Shown here: one piece after another, positions 1 through 12,262 of the stretch
Layout of the letters: each line of letters starts with the position of its first letter
How positions within the stretch are numbered: position 1 is the first letter of the stretch
NCBI GenBank assembly: GCA_006384855.1
Contig: VCJN01002371.1
Location: 186,001-250,000 of the forward strand
DNA: 64,000 nucleotides
Direction of reading: 5' to 3'
Source: Tetraselmis striata
Lineage: Eukaryota; Chlorophyta; Chlorodendrophyceae; Chlorodendrales; Chlorodendraceae
Notes under the pieces: model-generated
Told to the model about the DNA's origin: nothing
The model's database searches: none
What the model saw: only the letters and a program-made list of their open reading frames with translations
Translations under genes and position numbers: made by a program

Positions 1-268
1 CCCCCGGCGAGAGCAGAGGGCGCTCGCTATGCCCGAAACAAAGCGAGTCGTCACCACGATGCGCAGAACAGATGATCGGATCGGCATTAGAAATGCGCAG
101 TTTTCGTTCAATTTCATGGTTTGCAAAAGCCGAGTAGGATTCGCAGCTTCCAAGGAAGGCGTTCAGCGGGAAGAAAAGCATGTTTTTAGAGCGCTCCCAC
201 AACAGAGATACATTACGACGCGTCGCGGGTTTCACGAGCAACACTGACGCCCCGCGCGTATGCCTATT

Positions 269-3200
269 CTACTCGAAGCTCCAGCCGGGAAATCCCGCCA
301 CGCACGTGTCATCAAAGAGTCGCTGCGGCTGGCTGGCGTAGAACGCGACCGGCACGCGCTTGAGGCGGCGCTTGAGCTCCGCGTCGATCATGGAGGTGTA
401 CGACTCCTTGGAGAAGAGGCCGATGTTTAACTCGGCCGTCTTGCGCCGATCCGTCATGTCTTTCTCCAGCAGCATGCGCGCCATCTCCGCCACCGAGGGG
501 TTGTAGTGCCCCGCCAGGGAGGCCACCTCCCACAGCGAGCTCTCGATCGCGCGGCTCTCCGCTGGATCCTCGCACTCCTCCGCAAACGGGTCGGCGCCCG
601 CCTCTGAGCCTGGCCAACCACCCATGCCGACAGTCCACCCCGCATTCCCTCGTCAGTGCCCATAGAAAGGATCGAATCTATCGACGCCCCGAACTGTACT
701 CGATGGTGAAAGTTGTCCGCCAGAAATTGTACGATCTGCTCATTCCAAAGTAATAAATGACGTGTGGTAAGTGGTATAGGCCGATGCGCCACTGTTACTA
801 CTTCTGAATCCTGGATACACTCAAAACACAATAACGTGCGGTGACATTAGCTGGCGGAGCAAGTTGCCGTTTCCGTGCTATGAAAATAATCGTACATTTC
901 AATGGTCAGAGCATCCGGGTAGCCTAAGTGTACTTGGCTGCATAAACATAGGCGGCGCTGACTACAGCGGCTAATAGCAGGGGACCCGTGAAGGCAGATG
1001 TCATGCGCCTGGGGTTTTGTACGGGGTTTTAAACCCTAATCAGAATGATCTACTGACATGGCTCGCCGAGATGGCATTGGTCCGCCAGGCGTGTAGTGTG
1101 GCGCTCAGATGGGGGGCGGGGGCTCACCCTCGGGCGCGCCTGGCCGGTGCAGCAGCACAAAGCAGGAGGGGTGGCGCCGGATGAGGTTGTGGATGAACGC
1201 CATGGCGGTCATCGCGCCCTGCACGCGCCGCAGCCGCAAAGCCCAGGGCTGCGTCAGCCAGGGGGACCAGCCTGCGCCCGGCAGCGGCCGGTGGGGCAGC
1301 GGCCGGTGGGGCCGTTCAGCGGGGGCGGGCCCCCACCGGCGGGGTGGTCACGAGCGCGATGCGCGCAAAGCGCTTGATGAACGCGGCGACGGTGTAGGCG
1401 GGGACGAGCGCCGAGGCCAGGAAGAGGTCAGCGAGCTTGAAGAACTGCACGCGGTGCTTGGACTTGAACACCTCCGGCTGCGGGTGGTACGAGGGGGGGA
1501 GGGCAGGCAATGCGACTCGGTAAGAGCAGGGGGGGGTGAGGCGCAAAACCCTGCTGCCGGTATGTGCCCCTGTTCCTCCATTGGATTGGACCCAACCGAC
1601 ATTATCGTGGGTTAGCAGCGGAGTGGTTGTGATATTCTGATGGGGGATAGAGCTGGTCAGCCAGCACTTGCATGTGCATCGAGCGTGGGGGGGGGGGGGG
1701 GGGGGGGGGGTTACCGTGAGGAGCGCGTACAGCCGGCGGAAAAAGTGTGGGTACTCCAGGCCGTGTTTGGTGACGAGGATGAAGATGCCGTTGAGCGCGA
1801 GGATGGCCGTCAAGCCTGCAGGGGTACAGCGGGTGAGACAGGAGAGAAGGAGCGGCGGGGGGCGGGGACTATGTGAGGCACAGACAGGAGGGCCGGCTGA
1901 AAGCAGGGAGGCACAAAGCAGAGGGGTAGGGGGGGGAGGGAGGGGGTCTCGCCTTCCTTGTCGAGAGAGGCGGAGAGAAAGTCGCTCAGCAGCAGCGGGT
2001 TGCTCAGGTTCGGGATCACTGTGGCGTGCAGCTGCTCCAGGACCTGGGCGCCAGCGGGGGAACCACGCCCGGTGGGGCAACGGGGGAGGAGAGAAGGGGG
2101 GGGGGGGGGGGGGGGGGCATTGTCAGGCTTTTCCTCTGAGAAGCACTTCCTGCCTCTGCACTGGAATGCCGGTGCAGACAATTCATGCCGCTGGGGGCAT
2201 TGCTGATCTATCAAGGAGGGGGGGGGGGGGGGGGGGGGGCGCGCTCGCAGCACCTTTTTGTATATGTCATCCGGTAGGCTCATCTGCAAGAAGGCAAGCC
2301 ACGCTTTGCTGCAAACGATGCAAAATATGGGTGTGTGGGTGGGGGGGGGGGGGGGGGGGGGGGGCAGGATGAGTCAGCCTTATCACTTCAAGAGATCGCG
2401 GTTTTTAGGGGACGCCTGAGGGGATCGTCTAACAGCCGGCGCCCTATTATCTCATGTTAAAGGGGCATTCATACATGCAGATCATATTCATCTGATATAT
2501 ATATATAGTATACAAATCATACATATACATAGACATATAAGGATGATAATAGGTGTGTATATACTACAGCCCAGGTCTTTTTTGAATGTTTGCAAGATGT
2601 CCTTGGGCCGTCCGCAGACATGCAGGTGCATGGCCCTTGGTAGGCGCGAAGGTCGACCCCGTTGGGGCTCTCTCAGCGTAACTACCGGCGGCTGCATGAA
2701 GGCAGCGCCGGCCGCCGACTGATTGCGGGGGCAATGCGTTGACGCTGGCGGGGGCGGCGCGGCGCGTGCCTGTACGCCTGCCTCTGCAGCTTGGGGTTGG
2801 CCCACTGGCGCGCCTCCAGCGGCGGGCCGGCGCCGCCCTCCGCCCGCTTGCGCTTGCGGCGCTCCTTGGCGCTGTCCGCTTTGCCCTTGGCGCCCGTCAC
2901 CAGGTTGGTCTGCGCAGGGTGGGGTACACGGGGGCGGACGGGCGGAGGCTGTGAGCGCCCCGCCGCGTAGAGGTCGTCGCGTCATGGCACATGCAGGGTT
3001 CAGGCAGGCCCTAAGCCCTGCTGACAGAATGGTCCAATGCCTACGCTGCAATTACATGCGGTCCGTGGGGCCAAAAAATAATGAATTGATTTGCACCTTC
3101 AGGTCGGAATAATCGTGATGTATCCGGTACTTTATCCTGACTTATTTCCACACGTTGATAGTTTTCCTCTTCATCCCCCGGGGGGGGGGGGGGGGGGTTA

Positions 3201-4110
3201 AAATAACTTTAAACGCCACGTATCCGCAGACCGTTTGTGTTAGTGCGGAGTTCATCACAATCCTCAGTTCGATTCAGATCCTCTGCCTATCAAGCGCGGT
3301 ACGGCGCGGGGCAGCTAGGGCAGGGTTAGGGTCCGCTGCACGGCAAAATCAAAGATGAAGACACGGCGGAGTGGATTCGCTGCATTGCATAATAGGGCGC
3401 CTCGGGAGATAAATAATGTCGATAACCTCCGCTCGGCCTGCGTCCGCAGCTCGAGCCCGTGAAAACTAAAGCTCGAACGCCTCATCAAATCCGAGGGCTG
3501 CTGGGTAGCGCCGTGTGGATCCTTAGCCCCGAAACTTCGAGGCGGCGCGTGTTCCAGCCATTTCAAATCCTAACTCAAAGACCCAATACGGGCCACGTGC
3601 GCGCGCCGCACGCACCTCCGCCGCGCCGCACCAGGAGAGCAGCTTGGGGGCCGCGCCGCCGCCCGCCGCGCCCGTCAGCGCCGCCAGCAGCTGCTCCTCG
3701 CGGCTCAGCGGCTTGTTGCTCGCGGCGCCCAGGCTGGGGCAGTCACCAGGCAGGCGCAGCGATCAGTGAGGATTGCTGAAATCACAGGGTTTCTTGCCAA
3801 GGGTTTGCTTCACATTACTCCCGGAAACGGGGGTACCATTGACGCTAGCCAAGGTCAGTCGACACAAAGCATTTGCCTCCACTGCCCCCTACCACCGTGA
3901 ACCTTCTCACGCGGATGCGGGTTGACTGTGTACGTGCGAGGGTAAAGAGCTGCGCGGGGATTGACTTCCTTCCGCAGAGTCAAAAACAAGCCGTGTACGG
4001 GCTTAACCTGCCGAATTCCATGGTCTCGGTGATGCCCTTTCGTATCGACATTGCCGTGATCCAAAATGCCGTACGGTACTGCATCTCTCTCTTCCTCCAT
4101 CTCTCCCTCC

Positions 4111-4149
<39 letters not shown>

Positions 4150-4926
4150 TCTTTCTCTCGCACATATTTGTTTGCACACATATTTACATATATTTGTATA
4201 TATACAGATCTATATACATATGCAACGTATTTTTATATTTATGTATACATTTAACTACATACATATTAATATGTGTATATATCATATGTGTACATATATC
4301 CTTGCATCTATTTCATACTTGTGTATCTATTTATATATTCAGATGCAGATCTGTGTGGGTTCATCCGCCCCTGACCCCTACAAGCAACAGACGAACGCTC
4401 AGCCGGGATCGGCGTGCCAGGGACCCGGCAAGGGCTCTGCGTGGACTCTATGATGCGCCCATGGTCCCAGCGTGGCGGGCTGCCTGAGTCACCTGGCAGG
4501 CACCAGCGCAAGCAGGTCGAAGCAGTTGCGCGCCACGTCCGGCGCGCTCGCGGCGGCCGCGCCCCTCCGCGCGCCCCCCTCCGCCCCCGCCGCCTCGTCC
4601 TCCTCGCCGCTGCTGGCGTCACCGGAGGCAGAGGGGGCAGAGAGTCGGCGCGCTACGCGCTGCAGCGCCTTGAGGGTGTAGTAGCGCACGTCCGCAAACT
4701 TGAGGTACTTGTTGGAGAGAGCGCCCAGGAACTGGCGGGAGTGGAGGCAGGGAGAGCCGCACAAGGGCCGGGGGGGGGGGGGGGGGAGGGGGGGTAAGTC
4801 GCTGAGAAAACACGCAGGAATACCAACACCTCAATATGGGCTGATGGTCCATGTTGAAAGCAGTCCTGCACTTGTAACCAGCTACATATGCGAGCATGGT
4901 GGCAGCGAGAGGGGTGAGAATGGCAT

Positions 4927-4961
<35 letters not shown>

Positions 4962-7338
4962 CGTATACATGTACATGTGAATACATATGTACACATATAT
5001 GTGCATACAAGTATATGTATATATACATATATTTATATGTATAAAAGCAGACTCATCAAGTCGGCAATGGACCGGTATAGTAGGGTACATGGTGACTGCG
5101 TGAGGGGTGAGAATGGCATGTACATACACGAAGATATGTACATATATATATTTATTTACAAGTACACATATATACATATGTATATATACACAGATGTTTA
5201 TATAAAAAGTTTATATATATGTATATATGTATATGTATGTATGTATTATGTGCAGACTCGTCAAGTCGGCAATGGAACGGTATAGTAGGGTACAGGGTGA
5301 CTGCGCCGTTGGTGTCACTGCCGCTGCTTGCTGATCGATGTGCACCACTTGTGGCTGCAGCATCGTGAGCCGCCAGCGCGGTGTAGTGTATGTCGTGCCC
5401 GGGACTGTATATGTACTGGGAAGAAGTGGCATGCAGCGTGCAGCATCGCGCCCATAAGGACTACCGTACAGCGCTCGGAGGTATGGGGTTATGGGGCTAT
5501 GGGGAGCTATGCACTTCACGCTTTGTAAGCCCCCTACCGCGTACGCACCGATCCCATTATGAGAGCTGCACCTGTAAAATTCACGAGCAGTGAACTGCCG
5601 TCCCGGAAGGAGGTGGGTGCTGGGCGCTAGTCGTTGGAACGCGAGGGTGTAAGGTGGAAGGGGGATGGGGGCGGGGGGGGGGGGGGGGGGGGGCAGCCGC
5701 GGCGGCGCACCACGGAGCTGAACGCCGCGCTGCGCAGCACGCCCGCCAGCACCTCCACGTACAGCTCGTTCTGGAACTCGCCCGCCGCCTCGCCGCGCAC
5801 AAACTCCATCACCGCCACCAGCGCCTCCACCTGACCCCGCCCCGCCGCGGCAAGCAGTGCCCCCGCGCCTCAGCGAGCTTCCCCGCCGGTACCCAGGGCA
5901 TCCGGCCCGCACCTCACTTCCTGGACTGTGCCAGCGCCTGGGGGGGGGGGGGGGGGGGGGCGCACCTGCACTGCGCCGGACACCTCGGGGCTCTGCAGTA
6001 GCGCACTCAGGCGGGCGGTGCACGCCGCGTACTGCCGCTGCAGCCATCCTGCAAAGATCTGCGCGGCGTCGCCCTGCGCCGCCCCCATCATCTGCTCAGC
6101 CCAGCCCCGCGAGCGGCGAGCAGCGCCAGCAGCATAAATAGCGGCGACGTGGGCAGAAACGGCGCACCGCGGGGGGGGGGGGGGGGGGGGAGAGAAGCGG
6201 GGGGAAGAAGGGGGGTGGAGGGCGCACCGCCGGCTGCGCCTTGCCTGTCCGCCCCGCGCGCTGCTCGTCCAGCGCCTGCAGGAAGTAGTGCTTGAGGACG
6301 CGGATGGCCTCCCGCTGCGCTGCCTGTGGGGGACCACACGGGCATCAGTCGCCCTGCTCATGCAGGGGCAGCACCACGCAGCAGGCGGCAGCAGACAAAC
6401 TCATGGCCCAGCGCTGAACCTCCCCCCCCCCCCCCCCCCCCCCCAATCCCCCATTACATACTCACACATCGAAATACACACCATGTGCTGATGCGGTGAC
6501 CAGCACACTGAGAACAAGAACCTGCCCTGCCGGCCCTGAGGTCAAATTCAGACGAGACTAGGGCGGAACAACAGAGCACTTGTTGCTCTAGGTTGTATGC
6601 AGCCCCCGGTCAGGTACAGACTGCGGGTCCTCGCGCGCGCGATGGAAATCCTGTATGCAAAGTGTAACACCTACGCATGCACGTCCACACTGGCGCCAGT
6701 GCCATCGCGGTGTCCGCCCTTCAATCCGCAGAGGATCCTGTCGGCCATCATCTCACTCTGCACATTCTTCTCCCCCGCACTCTACTTCTCACTGGCCGAC
6801 AATGATCACCGATCATTGAAAACCTCCATCTCATTCACCTCCACCGGCGCGATGAGCCCCAGCAGTAGCACTACCACCCACTAGCACCACCGTCGCCGCA
6901 GCACAGTGGGGCAACAACATACCTCCTGCGCGGCTCCCGGCGTCAGCGCCGGCAGCAGCTTGGTGACGTTGTTGGCCTTCTTCGCCGGGTCGCTGCGCAG
7001 CTCGACCTGCAGGCGGGGGAGGGGCGGGGCGTGGTGCGGGCGGGTGAGCAATCGTGAGGCTGTCCCGGGAGCGAAAATTAATAAATTGGCTCCCGGCTGA
7101 ACGGCTCCCCCGAGTCCGAGAGGCCGGGCTCCCCTCCCGGCGACCGTTTCGTCTCTATCTGGTAGACGCCTGGATACTCGAGGGGCACCACTGTGTCGCC
7201 TGATCTTCCCCTCTGGTAGCCACTCGCTGTCGGGGAAGGGCACCATTCTGGCAATCGCTGTCGGGAGGGGGGGGGGGGGGGGGGGGGCACCGCAAGCGCC
7301 GACACCGCCGCCGATGTGAGCGGCGCCGCCGCGGGCAT
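269..7338 (-). CDS. NOC4: NOC4 nucleolar complex protein (CBF/MAK21 family), 14 exons
   Basis: Predicted NOC4, partner of NOP14 in small-subunit pre-rRNA processing in the nucleolus (family knowledge). Exons, high to low: 7291-7338, 6923-7006, 6228-6323, 5966-6091, 5711-5830, 4493-4731, 3616-3733, 2776-2909, 2254-2308, 1953-2043, 1715-1815, 1337-1477, 1128-1218, 269-603. They total 1779 nt, an intact frame of 592 residues plus TAG. Family-like stretches include LALNGIFILVTKHGLEYPHF, FKLADLFLASALVPAYTVAA and IESSLWEVASLAGHYNPSVA in the C-terminal CBF domain. Residues encoded around 2776-2909 form a strongly basic linker, as in plant NOC4. The intron below 1953 has a GC donor (GAAG|GCGAG). The start at 7338 gives a 16-residue first exon ending in a good donor; this is the least certain exon, as are the limits of 5711-5830. 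Human NOC4L is about 516 residues, so this copy is somewhat long. Confidence 0.9.
4108..4155. repeat. CT microsatellite in a NOC4 intron
   Basis: A (CT)n-rich stretch followed by AT-rich ATATAC-type sequence to about 4345, all inside the intron between NOC4 exons 3616-3733 and 4493-4731. No coding content seen. Confidence 0.85.
4890..5305. repeat. Tandem repeat with CA/TA microsatellites in a NOC4 intron
   Basis: The segment GCAGACTCATCAAGTCGGCA at 5047 recurs with few changes at 5252, and GAGGGGTGAGAATGGCAT at 4911 recurs at 5102. The unit is therefore about 200 bp, present as one full and two partial copies, each carrying a CA/TATA-rich microsatellite. It lies in the intron between exons 4493-4731 and 5711-5830. 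Confidence 0.75.
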
Positions 7339-9667
7339 GGCCAGCTTTCCTCCGTCTCTGCCTGCGCCTTCGGCTAGTAGTGCACCGCGGGAGATACTGG
7401 GAGGGTGGAGAGGCTGTGCAGATGCGAGCTTGGACTCGCAAGGTGTTACAGGGGGGGGGGGGGGGGGGGGGCAACGGGGTGCTGGCGGTGGGGACTGGCG
7501 CCCCTTGGAGCCTGGCGGGGGCGGCGGCGCGTCCGTCGACATATTAGCGACGGCGGCGCGCGATCTTGCGCGCGGCGCGGCTCATTTGATAGGCCTCTTC
7601 CGATGATACGCAAATTCACAGACGCAGATTTGACGAGGTGTGCTCTTGATGATCGTACAAAAACAGATGTTTTGCAGATTTCGGATATATGCGTCTACAG
7701 AATAGTACAGATACTGCAAAACGCTCTCCCTGTAACCAAAAAGTTTACCTTAAAACAGCGGTCCGGGCGGTGTCTTTCGGAACTCGTCCCGCAGTCGCAG
7801 ATATCTTCGACTCCCCCTCACCCAGCCGGCCAGCCCCCGCCGGGAGACCACCCGGTGCGCCACGCATCATGTTGCGCGACACATCTTCCGTCCGTCTTCC
7901 CATTATATGCTGCTACCAGGGAGGAATCGTGCAGGTGATCGGGCTAGCGTGCGGCGACGACAGCCACGAGACCGGCCGCGCGATCGCGCCTCGTGTTGCA
8001 CCATCGCCACCGCACATCCCAGCACCCCCCCCCTCTCTGAGTTAGCTCTGCCGGGGCGACGGCTGGGTCAGCGCCACGCTCGACGTTACGCGGCCGCGGC
8101 GCGGCCAGGATGCGTGGCCGTGGCGGTCGGCTAGGCGCGTTCCCATCCCGCCCAGTTCCCCTATGGCGCGCACGCCCCGCGCGCGAGGTTGAGACTAAAG
8201 TACTTTCAAAATCTGCGAATCGAGAATTCGTCATCGTCTGCGCTACTGCGCCACGCGCAGATTATGCCCCAATTAGCGACTAATAGCCCCCGAAATTCGC
8301 CCCCCTAAACTAAGGATTATGTGCTGGTATGGATTACATTTATTCGTCGACTTCGGAGCTGTGGTGACAGTGGCGGCGAAATAATGTTTTTGGAGGGGGC
8401 GGCACGAATAATTATGGTAACGAATTATAATTATGATTAAAACTAATGCTCACAATTATAACTAATTAGTAGAGCATAATTACAACTGATTAAGGTCACG
8501 CCTCTCGACAGCTTCCGCGACAGCTGAACTAGCTGAAGAAGCGTTGCCCTCCAACGGGCGGACAACGGGGTGACGGAAGAGGAAGATCAAGCGACACTAG
8601 GTCAGGGCGTAGTGGGCCGCCGGGGTCTTAGGAGCCTTGGCTATCCCACTACAAATAGTTAGGAGATTTGCAAGATCCAGCCCAATTCCGGCTTTTAAAT
8701 CGCTGAGATATGGACAAGACTCCCGCCGTCTCGCCTCTGCCCGGTGTGGGACCCCTCACCACTGCCCGTCCGTATCAGGTCACCCATCTCGAGCCGCCGA
8801 CAGGGGCGGAGGGGCGAGCTCACGACCCGGAAACCCTAGCAGCGCTAGTGACCGAGCTGCGTTGTGTGGGAAGAGTCTGACACTCCGCGATTGATTTGCT
8901 AAGCGTTGCCGAAGGGCACGCGGACCTCTTCGTGGGCAGCAAAGAACCACTCAACGCCGAGCTGACCATGTTGGCTTGTCAACTCGAGACGGCCCGAGGG
9001 CGGGGGGTAGCGCTATACTCAACACTACGTACGTTATATGCAATGTATGACAACCCGGGGGTGCGTATTTCGCGCAACGACCTGCTGCCGGCTCATCAGT
9101 GTGGCGCACCGTAATATGATGGCAGGCTTTGCACCCCCTCTCGCTCTCGACTCGACTACATCACCCGCTCTCGCTTTCATCACCCCTGCAGGCTCGCACC
9201 ATGACTACTCGTAGCGCGAGTTGCTCGACATTGGCGGAGGAGCTAGAGGCGCTCACCTTGGAGCCCCAGCAAGACGGGAGGCTTAGATGCGCAGTGTGGG
9301 AGTGGACGGGCACACCGCGACTGATTTTACGCCGCCTTCAAAGCGTTGCAGAAGTAGTCCGTGACCCCGCGACTTACCATTCTTGCCTCCCGCCTCGAGC
9401 GGAGTTGGGGTGTCGATCGCCACATATTGACATCGACCGCGACACCCCAGCCGCCGACTCGAGGAGTTGCATCGACCTAAGCTAGCGGATCCTCGGCAAA
9501 ACTTCCTGCATCGACCAAGCAGCCCCTCCGCATTTTCATCGTCCGGCGGAAGTTGATGTATGCCCGCCGTACGGCACCACTCCGTGCGCGGTTCTTGACG
9601 CAACCATCATGGGAAGCTCAAGCTTCGTTGTGTGCTTCATAAACACACTTGGGGGCTTGTCTGTCCC

Positions 9668-9723
9668 CATCGTCCTTTGTCGCGGCGCACCCACCATGGG
9701 GGGGTCGCGCTGCGACAAAGCTC
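9668..9723. repeat. Dispersed hairpin repeat, copy 1
   Basis: TTTGTCGCGGCGCACCCACC followed by ATGGGG is shared with 13620-13660. In this copy the left arm CTTTGTCGC pairs with GCGACAAAG at the right side, so the unit can fold into a stem of about 9-13 bp around a 16-nt loop. Probably part of an old transposon family. Confidence 0.6.
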
Positions 9724-10127
9724 GTGTCTTTGTGACATGCAAGGTCTTATGTGGTGTATTTGGTGTATGTACATACACCAAAGCCACTCAAGTGATGCCT
9801 CGCGCCCAGCTAGATGACATGTCTCGCTAGCCGGAAAGCGGTCGACGATCGTTCATAGGGCACCATGCACATGCTCCTCGAGCCGACAACCAGTGTCGCA
9901 CACAGAAACCCGTTCCATGGATTCGGTGGGAACGATGTTCACGCCTCGCGACACAAGAGCGCCCCATGCCGCCCGCCTTTGGCTCGATAAGACCGCCGGT
10001 AAAGAAGACCGATCGCCGGTGAAGAAGACCGACAATTCCGGGCAGGAACGATCCATGCGCCGGTGGGTCATGCGGCTTCAACGCGATACTCCGTGCCACA
10101 ACATGGCTGTCCCTCGCAGCCCCATGC

Positions 10128-10480
10128 ATGCAGCTGGTCGGCGCCAACCGGCCACCATTGTACGCCGCCTCCGGGCCACCCACGCAGTCGGTTGGTGCTG
10201 TCGCGCCGCCACTACGCGCAGCTAGTCGGACGCCGCTGCACACTGTGCCTCGGTTGCTTTCGCAGACCGGGCATGCGGTTGGTCCGTGCCAACGAGCGGC
10301 CACTGCACCCACGCAGCTGGCCGGGGCCAACGGGCCGCCACAGCACGTTGTGCCCCGCCGGTCACGTCAATCCGCGGACATGCCACGCAGGTGGTCGGCA
10401 CCAACGGGCCGCCACTGCACCGTGTGCCCCTTGTTGCTTTCGCAGCCCGGGAACGAAGTTGGTCGGCACCATCGGCCCGT
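10128..10480. repeat. Degenerate tandem repeat around a GGTCGGCACCAACGGGCCGC core
   Basis: The core word with small changes occurs near 10137, 10185, 10218, 10280, 10320 and 10390, interleaved with CCTCGGTTGCTTTCGCAG-type spacers at 10249 and 10430. Unit length is irregular. Three frames stay open across the array, which explains several long but unsupported frames. No family recognised. Confidence 0.6.
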
Positions 10481-10659
10481 CCCTGCACGCTTGGCTCGTC
10501 GGTCGCTGCCCCTGCGGCAGCCCCACCCTCCGCGGAGCTAGCTACATACTGCATCGACCGCTTCCCCCCGTCAACTTCGCACGCCTTGCCATGCGACGGG
10601 AGCCGGCCGTTAAATTTTCTGAGGGGCTGTCGCTGGTCTCCCCCCCGGCCGGCGCCTTA

Positions 10660-10755
10660 AATATGTGTCTCGGCAATGTGTCTGCGCCCCCTCGCTCCCG
10701 TGAAATGTTTACTAATATAGTAGTTGGGGTTTCCTCTTCCCTTGTCTACTTAGCA
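10660..10755. mobile_element. Fragment of the repeat family seen at 13.79-13.94 kb
   Basis: The segment with AATGTGTCTGCGCCCCCTC, ATATAGTAGTTGGGGTTTCC and TCCCTTGTCTACTTAGC parallels 13785-13935 (AATGTGCCTGCGCCTCCTC, ACTAGTTAATGGGGTTTCC, TCCCTTGACCTAACC). It stops where the LTR at 10756 begins, suggesting an older copy disrupted by the LTR element. Confidence 0.5.
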
Positions 10756-11033
10756 TGTTGTGCGCAGTAACCCTGCCAACCCGCCATGCGCAGCCATGCG
10801 CGAGCCGGGCACTGTGGGAGGGGGCGTGAAGAACGGAGAGTGGCTAGTACATAGAAGTGAGCAAGCCCGCCTGGGCACCGCGCGCATCTAAGAAGGCGGT
10901 AGTTGCGGTGCCTGGTGCGCGCGCTGCGCTGTGCTGCTAGTGCGGACCATCAATGATGGCATGTGCTAAAGTACTAATGCATACCATAGCTACATTGTAT
11001 ATATGCAGTAGTGTATCAACACTGTTGTCAACA
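10756..11033 (-). repeat. 3' LTR (278 bp) of the short LTR element
   Basis: Bounded by TGTTG...CAACA. It shares AGTGCGGACCATCAA, TGCTAAAGTACTAA and GAGCCGGGCACTGTGGGAGG with the copy at 12001-12262. It is clearly related in length and sequence to the 281-bp solo LTR at 28493. Confidence 0.65.
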
Positions 11034-11095
11034 CCCCTCCTCAATGTAGTCGTTAGGGGATGCTCCAAGCACGGGGTCCGGTTGCTGACGCTAGC

Positions 11096-11400
11096 GCTAG
11101 CCTAGAGAGGCAGCCCGCCATGCCCTAACTTTATTGGCGTGGGTCGGGGCTGGCCCTCAAGGAAGTCTAACTGCGTGGGCTGTAGCCGGACGGTGGCGAG
11201 CGAAGCAAGCTTGCGTCGAGTGGCGCTTCTCCGCAAATGATGAGCTCCCGCATGCCTCTGGGTTGGTGTGCCGAGCTTGGTCAGTAGAAGAGTTGTGATA
11301 CTGACGGCAGTCGCTAGCCTAGAGAGGCAGCCCGCCATGCCCTGACCTTGGCGTGGGTCGGGCTGGCCCTCTAGGGAGTCTGATTGCGCGGGCTGTCGAG
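11096..11400. repeat. Internal direct duplication, period 217 bp
   Basis: GCTAGCCTAGAGAGGCAGCC at 11096 recurs at 11313, followed in both by CGCCATGCCCT, GGCGTGGGTCGGG and CTGGCCCTC. The two copies lie inside the short LTR element and look like a local tandem duplication. Confidence 0.75.
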
Positions 11401-12000
11401 CGGACTGAAGTCGCGGCTGACCCCTTCTACTCGGCGCAGGTGTGCCGAGCTTCGAATACTAATTCCCCGTAGGTCCAGCCGAGCGAGCACAACACTAAGA
11501 GCAGTGTACGTGTAGCAAGCAGCGAGCGGCGGCGCGGTAGCGGGCGTGACATGATAGCCGCCCATGTTGCTGCCCATGTTGCCGTGTGTCCGTAGTGCTG
11601 AGGCTCCCAAAGGTCCGACAGTAGATATACAGATTTCTGACCGCCGGTCGACGAGCGTTGCCCGAATGAGTCTCGATCGGCAGAGCCGAGACATTGTGAA
11701 TTATTTCGGGCGGGGACTGCAATGCGCGGCCGTCGCTGGCGTATTGGTAGCTTGCGTTCCCGTACATGGCGGTCGTTGGCGTCATGGTAACCAACTTCCG
11801 GGTGTGCGCTTATTTCGCTCAAGGTGCGCGAACCTTGAGTCGACATTGCGCCGCGAGTGCGACGTGTAGTCGTCGATTAAAAAGATTGTTGAGACCCCTT
11901 CAAGCTGCATTGATCTCAGTTTTGGCCAGGCTTCCCGCCCATACGGACTTCATGCGAGGCCTAGCGTCAGGCAACTCTCCCTAGTAGAGGCCCCATGACT

Positions 12001-12262
12001 TGTTGTGCGCAGCGTCCCTACCAACTCGCCATGCGCGGGTCCAGGCGCGAGCCGGGCACTGTGGGAGGGAGCGTGAAACATGGGGAGTGGATGGTTACAG
12101 ACTGAGAAGGTTCCAGGCCCGCCTGGGCGCCGCACGCATCTAGGCAGGCGTTGCGGTGCCTGGTGCGTCGAGCGCGTTGTGCTGCTAGTGCGGACCATCA
12201 ATAATGACATATGCTAAAGTACTAAGGCGTACCCTAGGTCCCTAACTGCATTGTACATATGC
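12001..12262 (-). repeat. 5' LTR, diverged, of the short LTR element
   Basis: Starts TGTTGTGCGCAGCG on plus like the copy at 10756 and stays alignable to about 12262, where the sequence changes to AATTGAAATTGAAATTG. The outer 20-30 bp expected from the other copy are missing or unrecognisable. Confidence 0.55.

Larger units (their letters stand above)
7339..10655. other. Region upstream of NOC4 without a recognised gene
   Basis: No open frame here resembles a known family. The 8390-8500 stretch is strikingly AT-rich (repeated AATTATAA/ATTAGT words) against a GC-rich background. A 118-codon plus-strand frame at 9129-9485 opens after pyrimidine-rich repeats and was not recognised; a retroelement origin is possible because sequence from 9660 to 10755 resembles 13615-13935. 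Poly-G runs lie at about 7267 and 7451. No clear promoter motif is visible next to the NOC4 start. Confidence 0.5.
10756..12262 (-). mobile_element. Short LTR element (TRIM-like or heavily deleted), minus strand
   Basis: Two related long terminal repeats lie in the same orientation at 10756-11033 and 12001 to about 12262. The first ends ...TGTTGTCAACA on plus, that is TGTTGACAAC... on minus, and is directly preceded on minus by the purine-rich TGAGGAGGGG, a good polypurine tract. The element therefore reads on minus, with 10756-11033 as its 3' LTR. The internal part is only about 1 kb and holds no recognisable gag, integrase or reverse transcriptase. The outer end of the 12.0-kb LTR has diverged, so no target duplication could be fixed. 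No standard initiator-Met primer site is seen. Confidence 0.6.

Noticed and set aside
1316..2372. Single long minus and plus frames of 234-254 codons
   Set aside because: They span three NOC4 exons plus introns with poly-G runs; exon structure and conserved NOC4 residues show they are not single coding regions.
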